Shown here: in pieces, positions 43,215 through 53,947 of the stretch
Layout: each line of letters begins with the position of its first letter
Numbering within the stretch: the stretch's first letter is position 1
Assembly (NCBI RefSeq): GCF_049059935.1
Contig: NZ_JBMGQR010000012.1
Location: 1-64,000, forward strand
Reading direction: 5' to 3'
DNA from: JAURVT01 sp049059935
GTDB lineage: Bacteria; Actinomycetota; Actinomycetes; Propionibacteriales; Nocardioidaceae
Length of the DNA stretch: 64,000 nucleotides
Position numbers and translations under genes: made by a program
Notes under the pieces: generated by a model
Told to the model about the DNA's origin: nothing
Databases searched by the model: none
Seen by the model: the letters and a program-made list of their open reading frames with translations, nothing else

Positions 43215-44156
43215 TCAGCCCCGCCGACGCTGGTCGACCGCGTACAGCGCGACGCCCGCGGCGACGCCGGCGTTGAGCGACTCCAGGCCCGAGGCCATCG
43301 GGATCGAGACGAGCACGTCGCACGACTCCGAGACCAGGCGCGACAGGCCCTTGCCCTCGCTGCCGACGACGAGCACCAGCGGCCCGTCGGCGAGGTCGAG
43401 GTCGGGCAGGGACACCTCGCCGTCGGCGGCCAGGCCGGCCACCATCAGGCCGGCCTCCTGGTACGCCTTGATCTGACGGGTGAGGTTGACCGCGCGAGCG
43501 ACGGGCAGCCGGGCCGCGGCGCCGGCCGACGTCTTCCAGGCCGAGGCCGTCATGCCGGCCGCGCGACGCTCGGCGACGACGACGCCGTGCGCGCCGAAGC
43601 CGGACGCCGAGCGCACCACGGCACCGAGGTTGCGCGGGTCGGTGACGCCGTCGAGCATCACCACGAGGGCGGGCTCGCCGGCCTCGTCGGCGCGGTCGAG
43701 GAAGTCGTCGGGGTGCGCGTAGTCGTACGGGGGGATCTTCGCGGCGACGCCCTGGTGGACGGCGCGGTCGGTCATCCGGTCGAGCTCGCCGCGGCCCACC
43801 TCGAGCAGCGCGATGCCGCGGTCGGCGGCGATCTTGAAGATCTCGCGCAGACGGTCGTCGCGCTCGGCGCCCTCGGCGACGTAGAGGGTCGTGACGGGCA
43901 CGCCCTCGCGCACCAGCTCGACGACCGGGTTGCGCCCGGCCACCCACTCGGTGCCGTCGCCCTTGGACTTGCGGGGACGCTGCTGCGGCGGGCCGCCCTG
44001 CTTCTTGGCGGCGTACGCCTTGTGGTTGGGACGGTCCTCGGCCTTGGGCGTGGGGCCGCGGCCCTCGAGCCCGCGGCGGATCCGTCCGCCGGACCCCGCC
44101 GTGCGCTCGCCCTTGGAGCGGTTGACCGCCCCGCGTCGCTGGCTGTTGCCTGGCAT
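43215..44156 (-). CDS. rlmB: 23S rRNA 2'-O-methyltransferase RlmB
   Basis: SpoU/TrmH-family enzyme of 313 residues that methylates the ribose of G2251 in 23S rRNA. The first 75 residues are a basic, low-complexity extension (KAYAAKKQGGPPQQRPRKSK), as in other actinobacteria. Next comes the substrate-binding domain starting WVAGRNPVVELVREG. The knotted SAM domain has LDGVTDPRNLGAVVRSA, LVVGSEGKGLSRL and PMASGLESLNAGVAAGVALY. It overlaps the cysS stop by ATGA. Confidence 0.95.
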   Translation of the reverse strand: MPGNSQRRGAVNRSKGERTAGSGGRIRRGLEGRGPTPKAEDRPNHKAYAAKKQGGPPQQRPRKSKGDGTEWVAGRNPVVELVREGVPVTTLYVAEGAERDDRLREIFKIAADRGIALLEVGRGELDRMTDRAVHQGVAAKIPPYDYAHPDDFLDRADEAGEPALVVMLDGVTDPRNLGAVVRSASGFGAHGVVVAERRAAGMTASAWKTSAGAAARLPVARAVNLTRQIKAYQEAGLMVAGLAADGEVSLPDLDLADGPLVLVVGSEGKGLSRLVSESCDVLVSIPMASGLESLNAGVAAGVALYAVDQRRRG

Positions 44157-45628
44157 CAGTGCACCTTCTCGGATGTCGTGTTCGTGGTGCCGGCGAGCTC
44201 CCAGCGGGCCCCGTCCGGCGTGTCGGTGACCAGGACGCCGGCCGCGGCGAGCTGGTCGCGCACGGCGTCGGCGGTGGCCCAGTCCTTGGCCTCGCGGGCG
44301 GCCGCCCGGGCGGCCACCAGGGTCTGCACCAGCGCGTCGAGCGCCGCGTGCTCGTCCGAGCCGTCGTCGGACGCGGTGCGCCACACCGGCGACAGCGGGT
44401 CGAGCCCGAGGACGTCGAGCATCCGTCGCGCGGCGGCCAGCTCGGACACCAGCGCGTACGCGGTGGGTCCCTCGCCGGGGCCGACGTCGGCCAGCAGCTT
44501 GTTGCCCGTGCGAACCGTCTCCTGCAACGCGGCGAGCGCGGACGGCACGGACAGGTCGTCGTCCATCGCGGCGGCGAACGCGGGCGTCACGGCACCGCCG
44601 AGCTCGGCGAGGTCGTCGGGGCTCTGCGTCACCTCGCTCGCGCGGCGGACGAAGTGCTCGATGCGGCCGAACGCGGTGGCCGCCTCGGCCAGCGACGCGT
44701 CGGAGTACTCGACCACCGAGCGGTAGTGCGCGGCGACGAGGTAGTAGCGGACGTCGATCGGACGGAAGCGGCGCGTGACCTCCGAGACCAGCGCGGAGTT
44801 GCCCATCGACTTGGACATCTTCTCGCCCGCCGTGGTGACCATCGCGTTGTGCATCCACAGGCGCGCGAACCGCTGCCCCGCGGCGCGGGACTGCGCGAGC
44901 TCGTTCTCGTGGTGCGGGAAGCGGAGGTCGAGCCCGCCGCCGTGGACGTCGAACTCGTCGCCGAGGTACTTGCCGGCCATGGCCGAGCACTCCAGGTGCC
45001 AGCCGGGGCGGCCGCGTCCCCACGGGGTGGGCCACGACGCGGTGTCGGGCTCGCCCTCCTTGTGGCCCTTCCAGAGCGCGAAGTCGCGCGGGTCGCGCTT
45101 GCCGCGCGGGTCGGCGTCGCCGGCGGGCTCCATGTCGGCGATCCTCTGGTGCGACAGCTCGCCGTAGGACGGCCAGGAGCGCACGTCGAAGTAGACGTCG
45201 CCCGACCCGTCCTCGGCGGCGTAGGCGTGGCCGGCCTCGATCAGGGTGGCGATCATCTCGAGCATCTCGGGGACGTGGCCCGTCGCGCGCGGCTCGTAGG
45301 TGGGCGGCGCGCAGCCCAGCGTCGCGTAAGCGGCGTGCAGCGCGCGCTCGTTGGCGTACGCGTGCGCCCACCACGGGCGTCCGAGCTCGGCGGACTTGGC
45401 GATGATCTTGTCGTCGATGTCGGTGATGTTGGCGACGATGGTCACCTCGAGGCCCTCGTGCTCGAGCCAGCGCCGCAGGACGTCGAAGACGACCTCCTTG
45501 CGGATGTGGCCCAGGTGCGGAGGGCCCTGCACGGTCAGGCCGCAGTGGTAGATCGACGCACGTCCGGGCTGGACGGGCACGAAGTCGACGACCTGCTTGC
45601 TGGCGCTGTCGTGGAGGCGGAGTCTCAC
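44156..45628 (-). CDS. cysS: Cysteinyl-tRNA synthetase
   Basis: Class I aminoacyl-tRNA synthetase of 490 residues. YHCGLTVQGPPHLGHIRKE has a zinc Cys and the HIGH-type motif, GWHLECSAMAGKYLG and HGGGLDLRFPHHENE carry further zinc ligands, and KMSKSMGNS is the KMSKS loop. A MshC paralogue is excluded by length and the full C-terminal anticodon region. TAGGCT (45640-45635) is six bases before the GTG, a leaderless start. The first gene of cysS-rlmB-flavin reductase. Confidence 0.96.
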   Translation of the reverse strand: MRLRLHDSASKQVVDFVPVQPGRASIYHCGLTVQGPPHLGHIRKEVVFDVLRRWLEHEGLEVTIVANITDIDDKIIAKSAELGRPWWAHAYANERALHAAYATLGCAPPTYEPRATGHVPEMLEMIATLIEAGHAYAAEDGSGDVYFDVRSWPSYGELSHQRIADMEPAGDADPRGKRDPRDFALWKGHKEGEPDTASWPTPWGRGRPGWHLECSAMAGKYLGDEFDVHGGGLDLRFPHHENELAQSRAAGQRFARLWMHNAMVTTAGEKMSKSMGNSALVSEVTRRFRPIDVRYYLVAAHYRSVVEYSDASLAEAATAFGRIEHFVRRASEVTQSPDDLAELGGAVTPAFAAAMDDDLSVPSALAALQETVRTGNKLLADVGPGEGPTAYALVSELAAARRMLDVLGLDPLSPVWRTASDDGSDEHAALDALVQTLVAARAAAREAKDWATADAVRDQLAAAGVLVTDTPDGARWELAGTTNTTSEKVH

Positions 45629-45718
45629 CTGCCCAGCCTAGAGGTGTCGGCGGTGCTGCGGCGAAAGCGTCCGCGCGGAACCGGTGACGCCGTGGCGATC
45701 TGGGCCTAGTCTGTTTGG

Positions 45719-46924
45719 GTGAGAATCACTCCTGTCACACGCGTCACCGCCGTCGCGGTCGCCACCGCCCTGTCCGGCGCGCTCCTCGCGCTCGTCCCGG
45801 CAGGCGCCCAGGCCGCCGCCGGGCCCGTCGGCACCACCCGCTGGGTGACCAACGCGCAGCTCGCCCAGGGCAGCGTCGCGGGCACGCGGGTGTCCGGAGG
45901 ATCGATCAAGCACGCGAAGAAGGTCGGCAAGGCCACCGTCGCGGGCAAGACGTACACGTGGTCGCGCTGGACGTCGCCGTGGGCGTCGACCGGCTTCGCC
46001 GCCACCGAGGTGATCCCGTCGTGGAACGCCAAGACGCCCAAGGGCTCGCTCGTCCAGGTGCAGGTGCGCGTGCGCACCACCGGCGGCCGCACCGGCTCGT
46101 GGGACACCGTCGCCGACTGGGCCTCGGCCGACACCGTCGTCAAGCGCCGCTCGGGCACCGCGCAGACCGACGACGTCGCGCGCGTCGTGGCCGACACCGT
46201 CCGCGCCACCGGCTCCAACACCATCGGCGCCTGGCAGGTCCGCCTCAAGCTGATGCGACGCGCCGGCGCCAAGGCCGCCACGGTGCAGTCCGTCGGCGCC
46301 ACCTTCTCGGCCGCCCGCGGCGTGCCCGCCACCAGCCGCACCACGATGACGCGCACCACCCGCCTGGCCGTGCCGCAGTACTCGCAGATGATCCACCTCG
46401 GCGAGTACCCGAAGTGGAACGGCGGCGGCGAGGCCTGGTGCTCGCCCACCTCCACCACGATGGTGCTGCGCTACTACTCCTCGGGCCCCACCGCCAAGCA
46501 GTACGCGTGGGTGAACAAGAAGTACCGCGACCGCTTCGTCGACCACGGCGCCCGTCAGACCTACGACTACCGCTACGGCGGCACCGGCAACTGGTCGTTC
46601 AACACCGCCTACGCCGGCTCGTTCGGCCACGACGCCCACGTCGCCCGCCTGCGCGACCTGCGCGACGCCGAGGCGCTGATCAAGGCCGGCACCCCCGTGA
46701 TCGTCTCGATCGAGTTCTCCCGCGGCCAGCTCTCCGGCGCCCCCATCTCCTCGACCGCGGGCCACGTGGTCGTCATCACCGGCTTCACCGCCGACGGCAA
46801 GGTGCTGGTCAACGACCCGGCCGGCGCCACCAACGGCGCCGTCCAGCGCACCTACGACCGGGCCCAGTTCGAGCGTGCCTGGATCGGTGGCAGCAACGGG
46901 ACGGCGTACGTGATCAAGCGCTGA
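45719..46924 (+). CDS. Secreted C39-like peptidase family protein
   Basis: Predicted exported cysteine-peptidase-fold protein of 401 residues. The signal peptide ends near GAQAAAG. Residues 30-210 form a beta-rich domain, and the C-terminal half is the C39-like domain: YSQMIHLGEY, GGEAWCSPTSTTMVL (Cys), STAGHVVVITGF (His) and VLVNDPAG (Asp). TAGTCT (45707-45712) is six bases before the GTG, leaderless. A paralogue without a signal peptide follows 80 bp downstream. Substrate unknown; C39-like secreted proteins act on peptides or cell-wall proteins. Confidence 0.88.
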   Translation: MRITPVTRVTAVAVATALSGALLALVPAGAQAAAGPVGTTRWVTNAQLAQGSVAGTRVSGGSIKHAKKVGKATVAGKTYTWSRWTSPWASTGFAATEVIPSWNAKTPKGSLVQVQVRVRTTGGRTGSWDTVADWASADTVVKRRSGTAQTDDVARVVADTVRATGSNTIGAWQVRLKLMRRAGAKAATVQSVGATFSAARGVPATSRTTMTRTTRLAVPQYSQMIHLGEYPKWNGGGEAWCSPTSTTMVLRYYSSGPTAKQYAWVNKKYRDRFVDHGARQTYDYRYGGTGNWSFNTAYAGSFGHDAHVARLRDLRDAEALIKAGTPVIVSIEFSRGQLSGAPISSTAGHVVVITGFTADGKVLVNDPAGATNGAVQRTYDRAQFERAWIGGSNGTAYVIKR

Positions 46925-47004
46925 GCGCCTGGGTGGCGGCCGACGCTGCCGGCGCGGCTGCCTGGCCCGGATCGTCTGCGTCGGCCCGAACTAGCCTGGG
47001 CCGG

Positions 47005-48051
47005 GTGACAGCACCCGACCGCGACCTCCACCTCGCCCGCTGGACCCCGGACCCCGCGCACGACCCGTCCGAGCCGTGGGTGTCACCGGTCGTCGAGGTG
47101 GGCTTCGACGTGGCGTCGGCGCTGCCGTCGTGGTCGGCCGAGACGCCGGAGGGTGCCTGGGTCGACGTCGCGGTGCGGCGGGGGCCGGACGACCCCTGGT
47201 ACATGCTCGCCCGCTGGTCGTCCACCCACCAGGGCCGGACGACCTTCGGACGCGACACCGACGGGCTGGTGCGGCGACACGACGACGAGCTGGTCGTGGA
47301 CGTCGCCGCGGGCTGGCGCACCGCGCAGCTGTCGCTGGCCCCGTTCCGCACCGGGGACGGGGCGTGGCCGCGCATGCGGTCGGCGTCGCTGCTGCTCTCG
47401 GGCGAGGCCGTGGCGGAGGCCGACGCCGGCACGCCGTCGGGGGTGGCGCACGCCGTCGACCTGCCCGCCTACTCCCAGCAGCTGCACCGCGACCTCACCG
47501 ACCACCCCGGTGGCGGCGGGCGGGCCTGGTGCTCCCCCACCGCCGTCAGCATGGTGCTCGACCACTGGGGTGCCGGACCGCCGACGCCGTCCGGTGGCAG
47601 CACCCGCGACGACGTCGTCCCGCTCGCCGCCGCCGCCGTCTTCGACTCCGGGTACGCCGGCACCGGCAACTGGGCGTTCAACACCGCCTACGCCGCGGGG
47701 CTCGGCGTCGACGCGTTCGTCACCCGCCTGCGCTCGCTCGAGGAGGCCGAGCTGTTCACCCGCGCGGGCATCCCGCTGGTCATCTCGATGGTGTTCGGCG
47801 CCGACGAGCTCGACGGCGCCGGGTTCGACACCCAGGGCCACCTGATGGTGCTGCACGGCTTCGACGCGGCGGGCGACGTCCTCGTCCACGACCCCGCCTC
47901 GCACCTCGAGCGCAGCAACGACGCCGTGCCGCGGACCTACCGTCGCGACCAGGTCGCGCGGGCCTGGCTCGGGCGGGCCAGCGGCGTCGCGTACGTCCTG
48001 CACCCGGCCGACGTCCCGCTGCCGGCGGCTCCCGCGGGCGCAGCCTGGTAG
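47005..48051 (+). CDS. C39-like peptidase family protein, paralogue without signal peptide
   Basis: Protein of 348 residues sharing the two-domain plan and motifs of the preceding gene: YSQQLHRDLTDH, GGRAWCSPTAVSMVL (Cys), DTQGHLMVLHGF (His), VLVHDPAS (Asp), and the shared block YAGTGNWAFNTAYAAG. It lacks the N-terminal signal segment. TAGCCT (46992-46997) is seven bases before the GTG, so the start is well defined and export by a normal signal peptide is unlikely. The two genes are a tandem duplication that diverged in location. Confidence 0.86.
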   Translation: MTAPDRDLHLARWTPDPAHDPSEPWVSPVVEVGFDVASALPSWSAETPEGAWVDVAVRRGPDDPWYMLARWSSTHQGRTTFGRDTDGLVRRHDDELVVDVAAGWRTAQLSLAPFRTGDGAWPRMRSASLLLSGEAVAEADAGTPSGVAHAVDLPAYSQQLHRDLTDHPGGGGRAWCSPTAVSMVLDHWGAGPPTPSGGSTRDDVVPLAAAAVFDSGYAGTGNWAFNTAYAAGLGVDAFVTRLRSLEEAELFTRAGIPLVISMVFGADELDGAGFDTQGHLMVLHGFDAAGDVLVHDPASHLERSNDAVPRTYRRDQVARAWLGRASGVAYVLHPADVPLPAAPAGAAW

Positions 48052-48099
48052 CCGCTGTCCGCCGTCGGTGAACGCCGGAAGCACCGGGGCACCTGCGAG

Positions 48100-48120
48100 G
48101 TTGAGTGCATCAGGCTCAAC
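48100..48120. promoter_or_regulatory. HspR-binding HAIR element upstream of lon
   Basis: TTGAGT-GCATCAG-GCTCAA (48101-48119) matches the actinobacterial HAIR inverted repeat (CTTGAGT-N7-ACTCAAG) with the central spacing exact and one inner base changed. It sits 19 bp before lon. In Streptomyces the HspR repressor controls lon through HAIR. Confidence 0.75.
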
Positions 48121-48138
48121 TCCGAAAGAGGCTCCACC

Positions 48139-50487
<2,349 letters not shown>

Positions 50488-50494
50488 CGGGCGG

Positions 50495-50530
50495 GGACTC
50501 GGTCAGCGGACGGTGATGCTGACCGAGTCC
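50495..50530. terminator. Terminator between lon and the molybdopterin oxidoreductase gene
   Basis: A perfect 13-bp stem (50495-50507 with 50518-50530, loop 10 nt) starts 8 bp after the lon stop. It reaches into the last codons of the convergent gene and covers its stop (50503-50505), so one sequence serves both as coding end and terminator. Confidence 0.75.
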
Positions 50531-52041
50531 CAGCCGGTGGCGCCGTCGGGGAGGACGTCGGCGCGCTCGGAGGTCTGGGTGTAGCCGCTGCGGTCGGTGG
50601 CGCGCACCTGGATGACGTGGTCGCCGGGCTCGGCGTCCCACTCCACGACCCACTGCACCCAGGTGTCGACGTTCGGCACGCGTCCCAGGCGCGCCTGCTG
50701 CCAGCGGCCGTCGCCGACCTTGATCTCCACCTTCTCGATGCCGGTGTGCTGCGCCCAGGCCACGCCCGCGACGGCCACGGTGCCGGCGTCGACGTCCGAG
50801 CGGGGCGTGTCGATGCGCGACTGCGTCTTGACCGGCCCCTTCTCGCCCCAGCCGCGCTGGGTCCAGTAGGCGTCGATGTCGTCGAAGCGGGTGACCTCCC
50901 AGTCCACGACCCACTTGGTCGCCGAGACGTACCCGTAGAGGCCGGGCACCACCTGGCGCACCGGGAACCCGTGCTCGATCGGCAGCGGCTCGCCGTCCAT
51001 CGCCACCGCGAGCAGGGCGTCGCGGCCGTCGGTGAGCGCCTCGATCGGGGTGCCGCACGTCCAGCCGTCCTCCGACGTCGACAGCAGCGCGTCCGCGCCC
51101 CGCTGGACGCCGGCCTCGGCGAGGATGCCCGCGATCGGCACGCCCGACCAGACGGTGTTGCCGATCAGGTCGCCGCCCACCTCGTTGGAGACGCAGCACA
51201 GCGTCACCCAGGCGTCGCTCAGGCCGCGGTCGAGCAGGTCCTGGTAGGTCAGGGTGATCTCGCGGTCGACCATGCCGTGGATGCGCAGCGACCACTCCGC
51301 GGGATCGATGGACGGCGTGCTGAGCGCGGTGTCGATCCGGTAGAACTCGCTCGAGGGCGTGAGGAACGGTGACACCCCGTCCACGCCCAGGTCGGCGCCG
51401 GCCGGCACCACGGCGGGACGGACGGGCAGGCGCAGCGTCGATCGCGCGCCCTCCGCGGCCCGCCGTCCGGCGCCGACGACGCGGCTCGCGCCGCCGAGCA
51501 CGACCGCACCGGCCACCACCACGGCCACCTCCACCAGGAAGCGTCGACGGTTCTCACCGTCGGCCTGCTCGGTGCGGGGCCGCAGCAACCAGCGCGCGAC
51601 GGTGACGGTGATGATGCCGCCGACCAGCGGCGACACCGCGTCCAGCTGCCCGGAGTCCGGACGGGACACGACGGCGACCGCGCCGGCGACCGCGACGGCG
51701 ATGAAGCCCGCGGCGGCCCAGCCCGGTCGGCGCACCACCTGGGTGCCGAGCACGGCGCCCAGCAGGACGACGACGACCACGACGGCCGACACCAGCGCCG
51801 GCTTGTCGGCCGTGCCGAGCAGGTCGATGGCCGGACGGGCCAGCGCTCCCGGGGCGGCGGCGATGACGGCCTCGCCGGTCGCCACGACCGGGGAGGCGGA
51901 CGCCCCGAGCACCCGCGCGACGACCTCGGTGACCGCGAGGCCGACGAGTGCCGCGACGGTCCCGGCGACGACGGCCGCACCCCGGCCCGGCGTCTCCGTC
52001 GGCGGTGTCGTCCCTGAACTGGTCTGCGTGCTCGTTGCCAC
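50503..52041 (-). CDS. Membrane-anchored molybdopterin-dependent oxidoreductase (sulfite-oxidase fold)
   Basis: Protein of 512 residues. The first 200 contain about five membrane helices (GAAVVAGTVAALVGLAVTEV through FLVEVAVVVAGAVVLGG). The outer part is the sulfite-oxidase-type molybdopterin domain, with the molybdenum Cys in WVTLCCVSNEVGGDLIGN and WSGVPI after it. A C-terminal dimerisation (Mo-co) domain follows (AGVAWAQHTGIEKVEIKVG). The electron donor is unknown. GTG at 52041 has CAGGAT six bases upstream. No partner cytochrome is in the window. Confidence 0.92.
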   Translation of the reverse strand: MATSTQTSSGTTPPTETPGRGAAVVAGTVAALVGLAVTEVVARVLGASASPVVATGEAVIAAAPGALARPAIDLLGTADKPALVSAVVVVVVLLGAVLGTQVVRRPGWAAAGFIAVAVAGAVAVVSRPDSGQLDAVSPLVGGIITVTVARWLLRPRTEQADGENRRRFLVEVAVVVAGAVVLGGASRVVGAGRRAAEGARSTLRLPVRPAVVPAGADLGVDGVSPFLTPSSEFYRIDTALSTPSIDPAEWSLRIHGMVDREITLTYQDLLDRGLSDAWVTLCCVSNEVGGDLIGNTVWSGVPIAGILAEAGVQRGADALLSTSEDGWTCGTPIEALTDGRDALLAVAMDGEPLPIEHGFPVRQVVPGLYGYVSATKWVVDWEVTRFDDIDAYWTQRGWGEKGPVKTQSRIDTPRSDVDAGTVAVAGVAWAQHTGIEKVEIKVGDGRWQQARLGRVPNVDTWVQWVVEWDAEPGDHVIQVRATDRSGYTQTSERADVLPDGATGWDSVSITVR

Positions 52042-52093
52042 CCCACCATCCTGCCTCGCGGGGTGAACCCGCACGTGCGGGAGGATGGGCCGC

Positions 52094-52597
52094 ATGGCTC
52101 CCGAGGTCCCCCTGCCCCGCGTCGGCACCGGCGTCGACGTGCACCGCCTCACCGCCGACCGTCCGCTCTGGGTGGCCGGGCTGCACTGGCCCGACGAGCC
52201 GCGCGGCCTCGACGGCCACTCCGACGCCGACGTGGTGTGCCACGCGCTGTGCGACGCGCTGCTGGCCGCCGCCGGCCTGGGCGACCTCGGCACCAACGTG
52301 GGGACCTCCGACCCCGCCTGGGCCGGCGCGAGCGGCGCCGACCTGCTCGCCGAGATCGTCCGTCGGGTCCGGGCCGCGGGGTTCGCGGTCGGCAACGCGT
52401 CGGTGCAGCTGGTGGGTGGCGTCCCCCGTCTCGGTGCACGCCGCGCCGAGGCGGAGGCGCTGCTGACACGCACCGTCGGCGCCCCCGTGTCGCTGTCGGC
52501 CACCACCACCGACGGTCTCGGCCTGACCGGCCGCGGCGAGGGCCTGGCCGCGATCGCGACGGCGCTCGTCGTCCCGACGGGCGCCTCGCGGGCCTGA
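52094..52597 (+). CDS. ispF: 2-C-methyl-D-erythritol 2,4-cyclodiphosphate synthase
   Basis: Closes the cyclodiphosphate ring in the MEP isoprenoid pathway. The 167-residue protein has the metal ligands in GVDVHRL (Asp, His) and GLDGHSDADVVCHAL (His), and the end ATTTDGLGLTGRGEGLAAIA. ATG at 52094 is preferred because GGGAGG lies nine bases upstream; an ATG nine bases earlier overlaps that site. IspF normally follows ispD after carD, but here ispD is missing and ispF is alone on the opposite strand. Confidence 0.96.
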   Translation: MAPEVPLPRVGTGVDVHRLTADRPLWVAGLHWPDEPRGLDGHSDADVVCHALCDALLAAAGLGDLGTNVGTSDPAWAGASGADLLAEIVRRVRAAGFAVGNASVQLVGGVPRLGARRAEAEALLTRTVGAPVSLSATTTDGLGLTGRGEGLAAIATALVVPTGASRA

Positions 52598-52607
52598 GGA
52601 GCTCAGG
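52593..52607. terminator. Short inverted repeat covering both stops of ispF and nirD
   Basis: CCTGAG-GAG-CTCAGG spans the ispF stop (52595-52597) and the nirD stop (52603-52605). It is symmetric about the convergence point; a weak bidirectional terminator at most. Confidence 0.4.
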
Positions 52608-52977
52608 TCGGACGGACGCGCACCGTCACCGACACCTCGACGTGCCCGTCGACCAGACGGGTGTCGTAGGCCGGGAGCGACGGCTCGGGCTGCTCGAGCC
52701 CCTCACCCGTCGCGAGGTCGAACAGCTGGTGGCCGGCCGGCGCGGCGACGTACGGGCGGCCCGAGCGACGCCCGACGATCCCGCGGGCCATCGTCGGCGT
52801 CCCGGCGTACGGATCGCGGTTGCCGACGGCGTGCACCGTCCGCTCGCCCGTGCGGAACAGCGCGATCTGCTTGCCGCGCACCAGGGCGGACACGCCGACG
52901 TCGACCTCGAGGTCGGCCGTGGCGCAGACCCTGACCCACCGGGCGGCGGTGGTGGTGGGCGCCGTCCCTCTGACCAT
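52603..52977 (-). CDS. nirD: NirD-like nitrite reductase small-subunit protein
   Basis: Rieske-fold protein of 124 residues similar to NirD: WVRVCATADLEVDVGVSALV, then TVHAVGNRDPYAGTPTMARG and GRPYVAAPAGHQLFDLATGEG. As in other NirD proteins the iron-sulfur Cys/His ligands are absent. NirD usually sits next to nirB, the catalytic subunit of assimilatory NADH-nitrite reductase; no nirB lies in this window. It sits between ispF and carD where ispD is normally found. Confidence 0.85.
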   Translation of the reverse strand: MVRGTAPTTTAARWVRVCATADLEVDVGVSALVRGKQIALFRTGERTVHAVGNRDPYAGTPTMARGIVGRRSGRPYVAAPAGHQLFDLATGEGLEQPEPSLPAYDTRLVDGHVEVSVTVRVRPT

Positions 52978-53061
52978 GCATGGACGCTAGGCACCGGGCG
53001 TTTCAACGGCGCTACGCCACGTAACGGGCGCGCAAACAGTTGTCCGGGCGCCCGGGACGCA

Positions 53062-53096
53062 GCACCGCCCCCGTCCGACGTGGACGGGGGCGGTGC
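53062..53096 (-). terminator. Terminator of carD
   Basis: A perfect 15-bp stem (53062-53076 with 53082-53096) with a 5-nt loop, 22 bp beyond the carD stop. Confidence 0.88.
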
Positions 53097-53118
53097 GGCG
53101 ATCAGCGTGAGCCGGTGC

Positions 53119-53604
53119 TCAGGAGGCCAGGACCTCGTCGAGCAGCGTCTCGGCCTTGTCCTCGTTGGTGCTCTCGGCGAGCGCCAGCTCGGAGACGAGG
53201 ATCTGGCGGGCCTTGGCGAGCATGCGCTTCTCGCCGGCCGACAGCCCGCGGTCACGCTCGCGGCGCCACAGGTCGCGGACGACCTCGGCCACCTTCATGA
53301 CGTCGCCGGAGTGCAGCTTCTCCAGGTTGGCCTTGTACCGTCGGGACCAGTTCGTGGGCTCCTCGGCGTGCTCGGCACGCAGGACGCCGAAGACGCGCTC
53401 GAGCCCGTCCTTGTCGACCACGTCGCGGACACCGACCAGGTCGGTGTTGCAGGCGGGCACCCGGACGACGAGGTCGTTCTGTGCGACGATGCGAAGGACG
53501 AGGTACTCGCGAGCCTCACCCTTGATGGTTCGCTGCTCGATGTCCTCGATGACCGCTGCACCGTGGTTGGGGTAGACGACCGTTTCACCGACGGAAAATG
53601 TCAT
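53119..53604 (-). CDS. carD: RNA-polymerase-binding transcription factor CarD
   Basis: Global regulator of 161 residues that binds the RNA polymerase beta subunit through an N-terminal TRCF-like domain (MTFSVGETVVYPNHGAAVIE) and stabilises open complexes with its C-terminal helical DNA-binding domain (SRRYKANLEKLHSGDVMKVA). The length matches mycobacterial CarD (162). ATG at 53604 follows AAAGGG at ten bases; the longer open frame upstream adds sequence that is not CarD-like. Confidence 0.97.
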   Translation of the reverse strand: MTFSVGETVVYPNHGAAVIEDIEQRTIKGEAREYLVLRIVAQNDLVVRVPACNTDLVGVRDVVDKDGLERVFGVLRAEHAEEPTNWSRRYKANLEKLHSGDVMKVAEVVRDLWRRERDRGLSAGEKRMLAKARQILVSELALAESTNEDKAETLLDEVLAS

Positions 53605-53947
53605 ATGTTCTTCGCCCTTTCTTAGACGCCCAGGATACCACGCCTTTCGGACAGCCTTTCTGACGTTTGTGCAGGTCAGAGGCCACATCGGGGCTTGACA
53701 ACGGAGCCTCGAGGTGCCACCTCGCGTGCGCGCGCCCCGTGGGAGAGGTGTCGTGACGGCCCGTCCGGGCAGGTCGGCACGGGGTCGGCGCCGCGTCCCG
53801 GCGGGCTCGGAGCGACCTCATGACGACCACCTGCTGGACACGCGTGCCGGGTCGGGATGCTGCACCCCGGGCGCGCTCGCTAGGGTGAGGTCTGCCCGGC
53901 GCGGTCGTCGCCCGGAGCCGCTGTCGGACCGAGAAAGGCCGGGACCC
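53605..53947. other. Gene-less divergent region between carD and lpqE
   Basis: 343 bp without a supported gene. The carD-proximal third (53605-53700) is comparatively AT-rich and holds a leader and probable promoter (TATCCT on the minus strand near 53632-53637). On the lpqE side a TAGGGT at 53880-53885 is a possible -10. Open frames through the GC-rich middle have no recognisable protein character. Confidence 0.5.
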
